64,000 nucleotides of DNA from Anaerolineae bacterium. GTDB lineage: Bacteria > Chloroflexota > Anaerolineae > Promineifilales > Promineifilaceae. Positions 1-7,816 of the stretch are shown here, in pieces; the first letter of the stretch is position 1; each line of letters opens with the position of its first letter. The notes below the pieces were generated by a model. The model had not been told where the DNA came from. It saw only the letters and a list, made by a program, of their open reading frames with translations, and made no database searches. A program made the position numbers and the translations under genes. The stretch is from positions 62,001-126,000 of the forward strand of contig JADLAX010000095.1 in NCBI GenBank assembly GCA_020848035.1. The letters run 5' to 3'.

Positions 1-85
1 CGGCGACGACAAATTCCCACGGCAGCAGCCGCTGGTCGATCATCTTGGTGCTGCTGCTGTCATAATCCCAAAAAACGGTTCTCAT
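1..85 (-). CDS. mtnA: S-methyl-5-thioribose-1-phosphate isomerase, N-terminus (partial)
   Basis: Only the first 28 codons are inside the window; the gene runs off the left edge. The translation begins MRTVFWDYDSS and continues with KMIDQRLLPWEFVV. This matches the N-terminal signature of MtnA, the methionine-salvage isomerase that converts methylthioribose-1-phosphate to methylthioribulose-1-phosphate. The start is ATG at 85, with an AGAGG-like ribosome site about 8 nt upstream. The identity rests on this short stretch only, so a related eIF2B-like paralogue remains possible. Confidence 0.6.
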   Translation of the reverse strand, partial: MRTVFWDYDSSSTKMIDQRLLPWEFVVA

Positions 86-222
86 GGTTGCCTCTATCGT
101 GGATGCAAACTGTATTTGCCAAGTTCGGGCGGGATCATAACACAGCCGGGGGGGGACTGCCAGCAGGGGGAATGATTTGTGAATTGTGAAGGGGAACGGC
201 CGTTTGTGAGGTGTAACTGTCT

Positions 223-251
223 GTAAGGGCAGGTCTGAGACCTGCCCTTAC
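223..251. terminator. Perfect hairpin downstream of the T2SSF-like gene
   Basis: GTAAGGGCAGGTCT and its exact complement form a 14-bp stem with almost no loop. It lies past the 3' end of the minus-strand gene ending at 332 and upstream of mtnA. There is no clear T-tract, so it may be one of this genome's intergenic inverted repeats rather than a true terminator. Confidence 0.4.
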
Positions 252-331
252 TGTTAACAGATGCTCAAATTATCAACCAGGGGGCAAACCCACATCCGGC
301 TAACTAAAGTCGTAAACACCGTCGGAGGCAA

Positions 332-664
332 TTAACGCAGCTGGCGTTGGGCCAGCAGCTGCTGCAAAAACTTCAGCTTGTCGGCCAGGTTACCGCCCAC
401 TTCCAGCTGCACCTTGATGGCCGCTACCAGCAGGTCCAGGTCGCGGCTGGCGGTGCGCTGCACCCAGCTGTCCAGCGTGGGCAGCAGCGGCGCCTCCCCT
501 GCCAGCGCCTCGGCGATAAGCTGGGCTTCGGCGACAATCGGTTCGGGCAAATCCTGGGCCAGAATGGCAAACGACTGGCGAATGTTGTAGCCAGAGCGCA
601 GCGTCACCTCAAAGTGCCGCATCAATTCCGGGATCTGGTGCTCAAAGGTTGTTGGGGTCGCCAT
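332..664 (-). CDS. T2SSF/TadB-like cytoplasmic domain, stand-alone fragment
   Basis: The 110-residue product follows the pattern of the type II secretion F domain. It has LRSGYNIRQSF, a LPEPIVAEAQLIAEAL helix, DLDLLVAAIKVQ, and the GGNLADKL signature that precedes the first membrane helix in GspF/TadB/TadC. No membrane segment follows, because translation stops soon after LAQRQLR. The ATG at 664 overlaps the upstream TGA (TGATG) and follows AAGGAGGAG, so the gene is translationally coupled to the RHH gene at 667-864. It could be a truncated tad/T2SS remnant or a soluble domain reused in a small regulatory pair. The function is unknown. Confidence 0.6.
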   Translation of the reverse strand: MATPTTFEHQIPELMRHFEVTLRSGYNIRQSFAILAQDLPEPIVAEAQLIAEALAGEAPLLPTLDSWVQRTASRDLDLLVAAIKVQLEVGGNLADKLKFLQQLLAQRQLR

Positions 665-864
665 CACAACTCCTCCTTGACCGCGCCCATTGTTTCCAGG
701 CGCCGGGTGTATTCCTCGCAGCCAATTTCGAGCATGAACATCGTCGCGACGGCGCGCTCAATGACGGGCGTGTTGTGCCGCTGCGCGGGCAGTCCCCACC
801 GCTCGGCCAGTGCCGCCATTTGGCGGGCCGTTTCATCGGTAATTTGAATGCTTATTTGTTTCAT
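664..864 (-). CDS. Ribbon-helix-helix (CopG/Arc-like) small protein
   Basis: The 66-residue product starts MKQISIQITDETARQMAALAE, a typical ribbon-helix-helix beta strand plus helix A. The rest is helical. I chose ATG 864 over the upstream GTG at 879 because of the promoter spacing described at 871-899. The product may act as a DNA-binding repressor or antitoxin, but no toxin family is recognisable in the coupled downstream gene. The pair is not a known toxin-antitoxin type. Confidence 0.55.
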   Translation of the reverse strand: MKQISIQITDETARQMAALAERWGLPAQRHNTPVIERAVATMFMLEIGCEEYTRRLETMGAVKEEL

Positions 865-870
865 GGGAAG

Positions 871-899
871 ACAATACACGATTATCGTATATTAATCAA
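871..899 (-). promoter_or_regulatory. Promoter for a probable leaderless transcript of the RHH gene
   Basis: On the minus strand, TTGATT (899-894) and TATTGT (876-871) are separated by exactly 17 bp. The -10 box is followed by 6 nt and then the ATG at 864. Transcription would start at or next to the ATG, so no ribosome site is needed, and none is visible. Confidence 0.4.
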
Positions 900-942
900 G
901 AGTGGATTTGTGGAAAAACGGCCGTTCCCCACCCCCAAACCA

Positions 943-3675
943 CTAACTCCCCGCGATCAGCTGCTCGGTCTTGGTCTGTTCGGCGGTAAGCCCCAGCGCG
1001 GCAAACTGCTCAGCAGCCTGCCGTAGGGCTTCCTGACCAGCGGCATTGTCCCCCTGCTGCAGCAAGGCACTGCCCAGCGCCCGCCAGGCATAGGCCGCCA
1101 TGTAGCGGTCGTCGTTGGTTTGGGCCTGGGTGCGCGATTCGGTGAAGTGAGTAACGGCCGTTTCCAACCGCCCCTCCGCCTGCGCCACCAGCCCCAACGT
1201 AAACTGAGCGTAGGGATAAGCATGTGTTTCTTCGGTTTGCAGCACCCGCTGGGCCATCGCCTGGGCCTGGTCCAGATTGCCCACCTCGTAATGCGCCTCG
1301 GCCAGATTGGCGGCGGTAACGGCCGTCCAAAACGGCATGCCCGCCCCTTCAAAAAACGGTAAAGAAGGTTCGGCGGTGGCAATGGCTTCGGCAAACTGGC
1401 CCGCCTGGATGTAGGCCACCGCCAGGGCATTACGCACCATCTCCTGCCCCATACGGTCGCCAATGCGGGCGTAGTAGGCAATCGCCACCTCAGCGTGCGG
1501 CACGGCCTCAGCCACGCGCCCCTGACGGCCGTACAGCGCGGCCAGCTCCCGGCTGATTTGGGCAACACCTGGCTCATAGCCCAGCGCTTGGGCCAGGGCC
1601 AGGGCACGCTGAAAATGGTCAACGGCGGCCTCGTACTGCCCCTGCTCCTCACGCACGATGCCCTGCAAATGGTCTGCCTCAAACTGCACCAGCTGCGCCT
1701 CCTGCCAGGCCAACGCCATCTCGCGCTGCTGCATGTGGTACTGCGACTGCTGGGTGCGGCAGTGGGCCAGCTGGCGCAGCAGCCGCTGGATGATCTCGCG
1801 CCCCTGCTGCAGCGATTCGGCCGCCTGCTGTGAATAACCGAGCGCATTTTGGAAAGCCGCCTGGAGCAGTTGGGCCTGCACGGCCGTTTCACTCTGCCGG
1901 GTCCAGGTGGTAGCTTTTAACACGGCCAGCCCTTCTTCCGGCTGACCCGCCAATCGGTACAGCTCGGCCTGAATCAGAGCCAACGCCTGCCGCTCGCTGC
2001 GTTTGAGCCGCTTGGGCGACACTGGCTCGAACAGGCTAAGGGCGGCCACCGCCTGTCCCCGCTGAACTTCCTGCTGCCAGTGCGGATACCAGAGCTGAAC
2101 GGCCGTGTTTTCCTCGCCCGCCTGCACAAAATGGTAGGCAGCGGCCGTGTACTCACCCCGCGCCGCGCGAATCGTGGCGGCCGCCAGGTGGCACTGTTCC
2201 CGCTGGGCGGTGGGCAGCCACTGCCAATCTTCCACCAGCAAATCGCGAATGACGGGCAGCAGGGTGATGCCCCCCACCCCATCCTCCTGCACGAGCTGGC
2301 GCTGGCGCAGCGTAGCCAGGGCACCAGTCGCCTCAGGCCAGGCATCTTGCGGCACCGGGCTGCGAAAAACGGCCAGGTGGGCCAGCAGGCCGCGCTCGTC
2401 GGAGGATAAGCGCTGGCGCAGCCGCACCAGCAGCGCCCGCAGCGAGGGCACCCGGGGCAGCTGCTGGATCAAGTGGGCCAGCGGCTGCTTGCCATCGTGC
2501 AGGGCCATGCACAGGTGCAAAAAGCGTGGATTGCCGCCGGTGTAGGCCGTCAGCTGGTCAATCTCACCCGGAGCGGCTGGGAAATTGGCCCTGGCCAACA
2601 GTTCCTGAACCTGGGCAGCAGTGAGGCCGGTCAGACTCACTTCTTTATCAACTGGAAAGATGGAATGCTGGCCGCTGAAGAGCAGCCGCGCCGACTGGCG
2701 CAGGCTCTCCAGAAACTGGCGTAGACGTAGGCGGTTCAGGCTGATGGTGTCGCTGTCTTGCTGCAACAAATCCACCTCGTCGATGCACAAAAGCGGCGGC
2801 ACAGCGCGCAGCTGGTGCAGATCGCCGCGCAGCTGCTCCAGCGCCAGGTTAGGGTTATCCACCTTGCCGCCGTCGGCCACCAGCTGCAGCCAGAGCCGCG
2901 ACGCGCCCTGCTGGTGCAAAAATTGCCCTAGCGAAAAAAGGAGGCTGCTCAAATCGTCATTAAACGTGGGGCGGATGGTGAACCAGAAGCTGGCATGTGG
3001 CCATCGGCTGGCTACCACAGCGGCTACCGAGGTTTTGCCCATGCCACCCATCCCGGTCAGTGAAACGGCCTGCTCCGTCAGCAGCGCGTCGGTCACCGTT
3101 TGGATGACGGCTTCACGGCCCAGCAGCGGCGTTTGGGGAATGATCGGCCGTTCCAGGCGAAAGGTGGGATGCAGCTGGCTCAGCAGGGCTTCGGCCAGGG
3201 TTTCGCGGGCGGCTTTCAGGTGGCGAAAGTACGGGCTGCGCCCCACGCCCAAAAATTCGATGATGTCTTGCTCGTGTCCGGCTTTAGGGTAGTCGAGCGG
3301 GCGGAAGTAGCCGCGAAAGTAGCGTAATTCCAGCAGCAGATAGGTGTAGCGGCTGCCCTTGTTGCCCAGGTCACGTCGTTCCTCGGCGACGCTGGCTTCC
3401 AGCTCCTCGCGGGTGCGCGGCAGGGCGGCATCGGGCCAGAGGGTGTCGGCGGCTTTTTTGAGGAGGGTTTGCAGGATACGACCGCGGCCAACGGCCGTTT
3501 GCCCATCATTGGCATGGTGCAGGGCATCGCGATGCAGAGCGTCGCCTAAAAAGTAAGGGGCGGCCAGCGGGGAGTTTCCCCCCAACCAGGCTGGATCATC
3601 AAAACTGTTCAGGGCCAGACGCAGCTGGTCATAAAAGGGTTCGCCTGCGGCTGCCGATTTTGCCTTACCTGGCAT
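943..3675 (-). CDS. STAND-class P-loop ATPase with TPR repeats
   Basis: The 910-residue protein has a Walker A motif GMGGMGKT at 208-215, a Walker B motif LLCIDEVD near 295-302 and a sensor-like LLFSGQHS segment, i.e. an NB-ARC/NACHT-like STAND ATPase core. From about residue 490 onward it consists of tetratricopeptide-like helical pairs, a usual ligand-sensing arm. The N-terminal ~180 residues match no effector I recognise. Residues ~137-167 (DIIEFLGVGRSPYFRHLKAA) resemble a helix-turn-helix. AAGGAG precedes the ATG. STAND proteins act as ligand-gated switches in transcription, signalling or anti-phage defence; which applies here cannot be told. Confidence 0.8.
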   Translation of the reverse strand: MPGKAKSAAAGEPFYDQLRLALNSFDDPAWLGGNSPLAAPYFLGDALHRDALHHANDGQTAVGRGRILQTLLKKAADTLWPDAALPRTREELEASVAEERRDLGNKGSRYTYLLLELRYFRGYFRPLDYPKAGHEQDIIEFLGVGRSPYFRHLKAARETLAEALLSQLHPTFRLERPIIPQTPLLGREAVIQTVTDALLTEQAVSLTGMGGMGKTSVAAVVASRWPHASFWFTIRPTFNDDLSSLLFSLGQFLHQQGASRLWLQLVADGGKVDNPNLALEQLRGDLHQLRAVPPLLCIDEVDLLQQDSDTISLNRLRLRQFLESLRQSARLLFSGQHSIFPVDKEVSLTGLTAAQVQELLARANFPAAPGEIDQLTAYTGGNPRFLHLCMALHDGKQPLAHLIQQLPRVPSLRALLVRLRQRLSSDERGLLAHLAVFRSPVPQDAWPEATGALATLRQRQLVQEDGVGGITLLPVIRDLLVEDWQWLPTAQREQCHLAAATIRAARGEYTAAAYHFVQAGEENTAVQLWYPHWQQEVQRGQAVAALSLFEPVSPKRLKRSERQALALIQAELYRLAGQPEEGLAVLKATTWTRQSETAVQAQLLQAAFQNALGYSQQAAESLQQGREIIQRLLRQLAHCRTQQSQYHMQQREMALAWQEAQLVQFEADHLQGIVREEQGQYEAAVDHFQRALALAQALGYEPGVAQISRELAALYGRQGRVAEAVPHAEVAIAYYARIGDRMGQEMVRNALAVAYIQAGQFAEAIATAEPSLPFFEGAGMPFWTAVTAANLAEAHYEVGNLDQAQAMAQRVLQTEETHAYPYAQFTLGLVAQAEGRLETAVTHFTESRTQAQTNDDRYMAAYAWRALGSALLQQGDNAAGQEALRQAAEQFAALGLTAEQTKTEQLIAGS

Positions 3676-3947
3676 TGCTCATTGCTCCTTGTGTAAAACG
3701 GCCGTGGCAAGCATACCGCAATGCGGTTGCCGCCACAATTTTACGAGAATTATTTCTGTCTCCACGCCCATTTAGGCCCAAAAAAGGGACCAAATTGATA
3801 AAATGCGACACTATGCGGTTAATTGTAGGTGGTAAAATGGCTGAAAGTGATTGTCGGTCCGCTCAACTCGCTGCGAAAAGCGATGGCAAGCACAGGATTA
3901 TCTCTTTTTACTGGTCTCAATCGACCCACCTCAAGGAGAAAACGTTC

Positions 3948-4736
3948 ATGAAAAGTCGATCTGTATTGGTAGCAATCGTTGTGATGTGTACGGCCGTTCT
4001 GGCCATCTTCCCCTTTTCCCAACCCGTCAACGCCGCCCCCGACACACCGTGGGCGCGCTGGTTTATCGAACTGGAATTCGTCAACAACCAGCCATTGGCC
4101 ACTATGACCGTGGAAATTGGCCGAGACACATGGCGGGGGCAGCGGGTGGTAGACATTCAAAAAAGTTACCAACTCATCTGCCAGGAAAGCGGCACGATAC
4201 TCATCAGCAACAATGTGGCCGAGTTTGACGGGAAAAGCTATCTCACCTGCGAGATGCCTGTTTTTCAGGACCTTGTTGCCACGTTAACCGATGGCAAGCT
4301 AAAGATCGACCGGACCTGTGAATGCAAGCTGGCCAACGGCGAGGCCGATTTTGCTTTTTCGGCGTCGTCCGAGAATCCGTTTTTCTACATGGAAGGATTA
4401 CAGTTTGCGGCACCAAAGCCACCCGCTGGACCGAATGCGCAGTATGCGATGACGGTGGAGGGAGTAACGGCCGTTAGCGAAGTTTTCTCGCCCAACCAAC
4501 AAATTCAGCAAGGCGGTGGGGAATTTGTGCAAAATGGCAACGGGTATGAAGTCAGGTTTCAGGTGGATGGAACAGGGTTAGCCAGTTTGCCCGGATCGAT
4601 TGCGGGACGGCTAGAGGTGCCAACCGACCAGAACCAGTTTTATATCGGCTTTAACCCGGACAGTGGTGAAACATTGCAAGGCAAGTTGTCATATCTATTT
4701 GTTGATCCAGGCTGTGTCGGACACGGCGGTATCTAG
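3948..4736 (+). CDS. Secreted protein of unknown function
   Basis: The 262-residue product has a clear signal peptide (MKSRSVLVAIVVMCTAVLAIF, cleavage near PVNA-AP). The exported part is beta-rich, with several Cys (LICQESG, YLTCEMP, TCECKL) that could form disulfides. The start is ATG 3948, preceded by AAGGAGAAAACGTTC; the reading frame stays open further upstream, but that part has no signal-peptide character. No family is recognised. Rho-independent termination follows at 4765-4798. Confidence 0.7.
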   Translation: MKSRSVLVAIVVMCTAVLAIFPFSQPVNAAPDTPWARWFIELEFVNNQPLATMTVEIGRDTWRGQRVVDIQKSYQLICQESGTILISNNVAEFDGKSYLTCEMPVFQDLVATLTDGKLKIDRTCECKLANGEADFAFSASSENPFFYMEGLQFAAPKPPAGPNAQYAMTVEGVTAVSEVFSPNQQIQQGGGEFVQNGNGYEVRFQVDGTGLASLPGSIAGRLEVPTDQNQFYIGFNPDSGETLQGKLSYLFVDPGCVGHGGI

Positions 4737-4764
4737 CAATCGCCTTAGCAAACAAAAAGGAAGG

Positions 4765-4798
4765 AGCTGGTTGGACTGAATCCAACCAGCTTTTTTTT
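4765..4798 (+). terminator. Rho-independent terminator
   Basis: AGCTGGTTGG and CCAACCAGCT form a 10-bp stem with a 7-nt loop, followed by an eight-T tract. It ends the secreted-protein gene and lies at the convergent 3' end of the small minus-strand gene. Confidence 0.85.
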
Positions 4799-4985
4799 AT
4801 TTTTTCTGGTTTAGCCAGAGGCGGAAAAAGATGGGCATCAGCAAAGCCAAAACGGTCAGCAGCGCCCCCAGCCAGCCGGGCAAATTAACTGCTTCTGTCT
4901 CCAGGAAGGGTGCCGCCGAGGCGGTGAGGGGCAGCAGCAATAAACAAAAAGCCAGGTAGAGGGCCAAACGAAGCTGTTTTTTCAT
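4797..4985 (-). CDS. Small exported or membrane protein
   Basis: The 62-residue product MKKQLRLALYLAFC... has a signal-like N-terminal hydrophobic helix ending LTASAAPF. A second hydrophobic helix (LGALLTVLALLMPIFF) is followed by a basic RLWLNQKK tail, so the likely topology is a cleaved or anchored bitopic membrane protein. The start is ATG 4985 with GGA about 9 nt upstream; a longer frame to 5045 lacks signal character. No homologue is recognised. Confidence 0.5.
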   Translation of the reverse strand: MKKQLRLALYLAFCLLLLPLTASAAPFLETEAVNLPGWLGALLTVLALLMPIFFRLWLNQKK

Positions 4986-5127
4986 AGAGCGGTCCTTTTG
5001 TATGCGTGGATCGGCAGAAACAAGGTCGTTTATCAAACCTGCCAACTCCTTGTATTTGGCCCGATTATAAACCGGCTGCTTGTATTTGGCAGCAGACTGA
5101 CGGATTTACTTTGTAATTTTTTTTGTA

Positions 5128-5406
5128 ATGTTGGCTCGTTATAAATGAGCAAGGTTTGCAAAAACCTGAATTGGGTAGGACTTAACAATCATCGTAGCAG
5201 CACTATTGATTCAACGCAGCCTCATCGAAGCACTCATCTTACCCGCATTGGAGCCAACATCGCAACGCATTGCACCAACATCATAGCCGCATCGACGCTC
5301 ACATTGCAGCCGCATCACTGCCTGTAAAGTACTACCCTTTAGAGGAAGAGCTTAGGCCACCGTCATTTTCGTTCCCAGCGATAAATCCCGGTCTAAGCTC
5401 TTTTTT
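5128..5406 (+). ncRNA. Candidate structured RNA with its own terminator
   Basis: This region without a gene has a perfect long-range pairing: ATGTTGGCTC (5128-5137) with GAGCCAACAT (5251-5260). Local hairpins lie inside it (AGGTTT/AAACCT at 5152-5167, ATGAG/CTCAT, GGGTA/TACCC). Further on, AGAGCTTAG...CTAAGCTCT ends in TTTTTT (about 5347-5406), a plus-strand terminator not explained by either flanking gene, both of which are on the minus strand. There is no open frame with a ribosome site. No known RNA family is recognised. Confidence 0.35.
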
Positions 5407-5842
5407 CTTGGATTGTTTGCAGCAGAACCTGAAGCCCCAACTGATAACTTCGCCAACCAAACCCTGAAATTTGCCCCAAACATACGGCCGTTATCACCGA
5501 TTGATGGCGAAACGATTCCCGGGCATGTACATTGGACAGGTGCACCTCGACGGTGGGCAGCGCCACTGCCACCAGGGCGTCCCGCAGGGCGTAGCTGTAA
5601 TGGGTCAACGCCCCTGGGTTGATCAGGAGGCCATCGGCCCAGCTGCGGGCTTCGTGAATGGCGTCAATCAATGCCCCTTCATGGTTGGACTGGACAAACT
5701 GCACCGATGCCTCAGCGGCTTCGGCCTGTTCCGACAAGAGGTTATTGATGTCGGTGAGGGTGAAACGGCCGTATACCTCCGGCTCACGACTGCCCAGAAG
5801 ATTAAGATTTGGTCCGTGAAGTACCAAAATATTCGTTCCCAT
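5393..5842 (-). CDS. aroQ: 3-dehydroquinate dehydratase, type II
   Basis: This 149-residue protein has the normal length for type II dehydroquinases of the shikimate pathway (dehydroquinate to dehydroshikimate). Family motifs are present in order: [14 protein letters not shown] with the catalytic Tyr24 in [20 protein letters not shown], the catalytic His101 in VEVHLSN, and [10 protein letters not shown] start at ATG 5842 with GGTG upstream; a GTG one codon earlier is possible. It is monocistronic, and no other aromatic pathway gene lies near. Confidence 0.93.
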   Translation of the reverse strand: MGTNILVLHGPNLNLLGSREPEVYGRFTLTDINNLLSEQAEAAEASVQFVQSNHEGALIDAIHEARSWADGLLINPGALTHYSYALRDALVAVALPTVEVHLSNVHARESFRHQSVITAVCLGQISGFGWRSYQLGLQVLLQTIQEKRA

Positions 5843-6007
5843 CACACCTCGCTAGCTATCATAATAGGCATTATAAACTGATCAACCATGTGCGGCTATT
5901 TCTTACGCTATTTTAACGGCAAAGCCTTCTGAGACGAAAAAAGATGGCTGTTCTATGACAAACGCACCAATGCTCTCGATTATATTCACTGGTACAACTT
6001 TCGGATA

Positions 6008-7483
6008 ATGGACTCACTACCCCCACAAAAACCCGCCTTCAGGCAAATAATTCAGACAGCGTGGCGTCACATCGTCGCCTACTTTTTGCCAGCCAATACA
6101 CACTCCCTCGCGGGTGATACCGACATAACCCATCGGCTTGCCTATGGACGCGATCGGATTCTTACCATCATGCTGCGGCTCACATCCTTGCTGGGGATGC
6201 TTGGCATTTTTTCGATTATGGGGCAGGTCATCGAGCAGGGACGGTATGGCTTGTTGGCCCTTTATTTGGGCGGCATGATTCTGATTGGCGTCATCAGCTA
6301 TCTGCGTCAAATCAGCTACAAAAGCCGTACGATTTTGTTTCTCAGCCTTGTCTATTTAATGGGGGCTATTGATCTTTTCCACTTTGGCATCGCGGAAGAT
6401 TGGCGTCTTTATTTCTCTGGTTTCACAATATTTACAACGCTGTTTTTAGGCTGGCGCAGTGGGATTGTGGCGCTTTTTTTGAGCCTGCTTACGTTTGTTA
6501 CCATCGGTTGGCAAATTGCTATCGGGCATATCGTGCCTTCGGCTTCGCTGATGGCAAGCCCGGTGCCCACAGCAGAGATCATTCTGGCCTTCAGCATCGT
6601 TTTTTTTATGACCAACGGGATTACAATCTCCGCCATTTCCGCACTGCTTCATGAATTTGAGATTGCGCATCAGAACGAGCGCCAGGCAACCATAAAATTA
6701 GAACAGCGTACGGCCGAATTAGAGCAATCTTTCAGTCGCGAACAGGAGTTGGCTCGTGAACTGGCTTTTTCCCTGGAGCGCGAAGAAGCATTGAGTCAGC
6801 TGCGGGCCACCATCATTACCACCGTTTCCCACGAATTTCGCACGCCGCTCACGGTCATTAACAACTCGGCCAATTTGCTGAAGGATTATTACGGCCGTCT
6901 CACCGAAGAAAAGCGCCAGGAGCAGTACGATAGAATCCACAGCTCAATTTTTTACCTCACAGAACTGCTCCAGGATGTGGCCCTGGTGGAACGCAGTAAA
7001 AAAGATAACCTGAAGTTTCAACCAAGCCCCACTACGTTTGGTGCGCTGTGTGCGCAGCTGGCAACGGATTTACCTCGTGAAACCAATCAGCCCAAAAACT
7101 TATCCATCCATACTGCGGGGCACCCAGAAAGCACGCTGGTTTTGGACTATTCTCTGCTTAAACGTGTTCTCTTGAGTTTGTTGAGCAACGCCCTTAAATT
7201 CTCAGCCCCTACGTCACCGATTTCCCTCACGCTCAGTGTGGATAAGCTGTTAACCGCAACCGTGGTCGACCAGGGCATTGGCATCCTGCCTGAAGACGAA
7301 GAGAATGTATGGAAGTTGTTCTACCGGGGCAGCAATATTGACAATCACAGAGGTTTGGGGCTGGGGCTGTTTATTGCGCAACAGCTGGTAGAAACCATGT
7401 CGGGCACGATTACGTTGGCGGCAAATCCAGAAGGACAGGGGGCAGTTTTTACCGTTCAACTGCCACTTTCAATCGAGTATTGA
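6008..7483 (+). CDS. Sensor histidine kinase (orphan)
   Basis: The 491-residue kinase has about six membrane helices in residues 50-210. A charged coiled-coil linker (to ~260) is followed by a HisKA domain with SHEFRTPL (phosphoacceptor His275) and a HATPase domain with the N box LLSNALKFS, G1 DQGIGILPED and G2 GLGLGLFIA. No response regulator is adjacent, so the partner is encoded elsewhere. The membrane domain is of 7TM/MASE-like style without a periplasmic sensor loop, which suggests sensing within the membrane. Confidence 0.88.
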   Translation: MDSLPPQKPAFRQIIQTAWRHIVAYFLPANTHSLAGDTDITHRLAYGRDRILTIMLRLTSLLGMLGIFSIMGQVIEQGRYGLLALYLGGMILIGVISYLRQISYKSRTILFLSLVYLMGAIDLFHFGIAEDWRLYFSGFTIFTTLFLGWRSGIVALFLSLLTFVTIGWQIAIGHIVPSASLMASPVPTAEIILAFSIVFFMTNGITISAISALLHEFEIAHQNERQATIKLEQRTAELEQSFSREQELARELAFSLEREEALSQLRATIITTVSHEFRTPLTVINNSANLLKDYYGRLTEEKRQEQYDRIHSSIFYLTELLQDVALVERSKKDNLKFQPSPTTFGALCAQLATDLPRETNQPKNLSIHTAGHPESTLVLDYSLLKRVLLSLLSNALKFSAPTSPISLTLSVDKLLTATVVDQGIGILPEDEENVWKLFYRGSNIDNHRGLGLGLFIAQQLVETMSGTITLAANPEGQGAVFTVQLPLSIEY

Positions 7484-7816
7484 CGCAGGGGGCACTGTTT
7501 GTTACCATTCGCCGCTATGTCTGGTAAGCAAGGTCACGCCCATCTGCAAAATTCCTGTATGAATAGGCCCAATTTGATGGGCGGCATGCCTTGTTGCATC
7601 TGTATCAAGCGGGGGCGGTTTGTTAGTACCCGTTTGGTACCGCTGGCGCGCTAACGAACCACCGCTGCGCCGCGACCTCCCCCGCACACCACAGGTTCAT
7701 TCTCCAGCAAGCCGTTTGCATTAACGGCCGTATTTGTTCAGGCACACTGCCTGTTTTATACCTGCACCCGATAGACAATCATTAAACGGCCGTAACCACA
7801 AAAAAGTAGTGACCTT
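7484..7816 (+). promoter_or_regulatory. metA upstream region with nested inverted repeats
   Basis: This 333-bp stretch holds no gene. GCGGGGG (7609-7615) pairs with CCCCCGC (7679-7685), enclosing GGTTTGTTAG (7617-7626)/CTAACGAACC (7651-7660) and an inner GTAC/GTAC pair, so a transcript would fold into a compact stem. No SAM or other known riboswitch core is recognisable. Two ACGGCCGT octamers lie further downstream (near 7725 and 7787). Confidence 0.3.
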
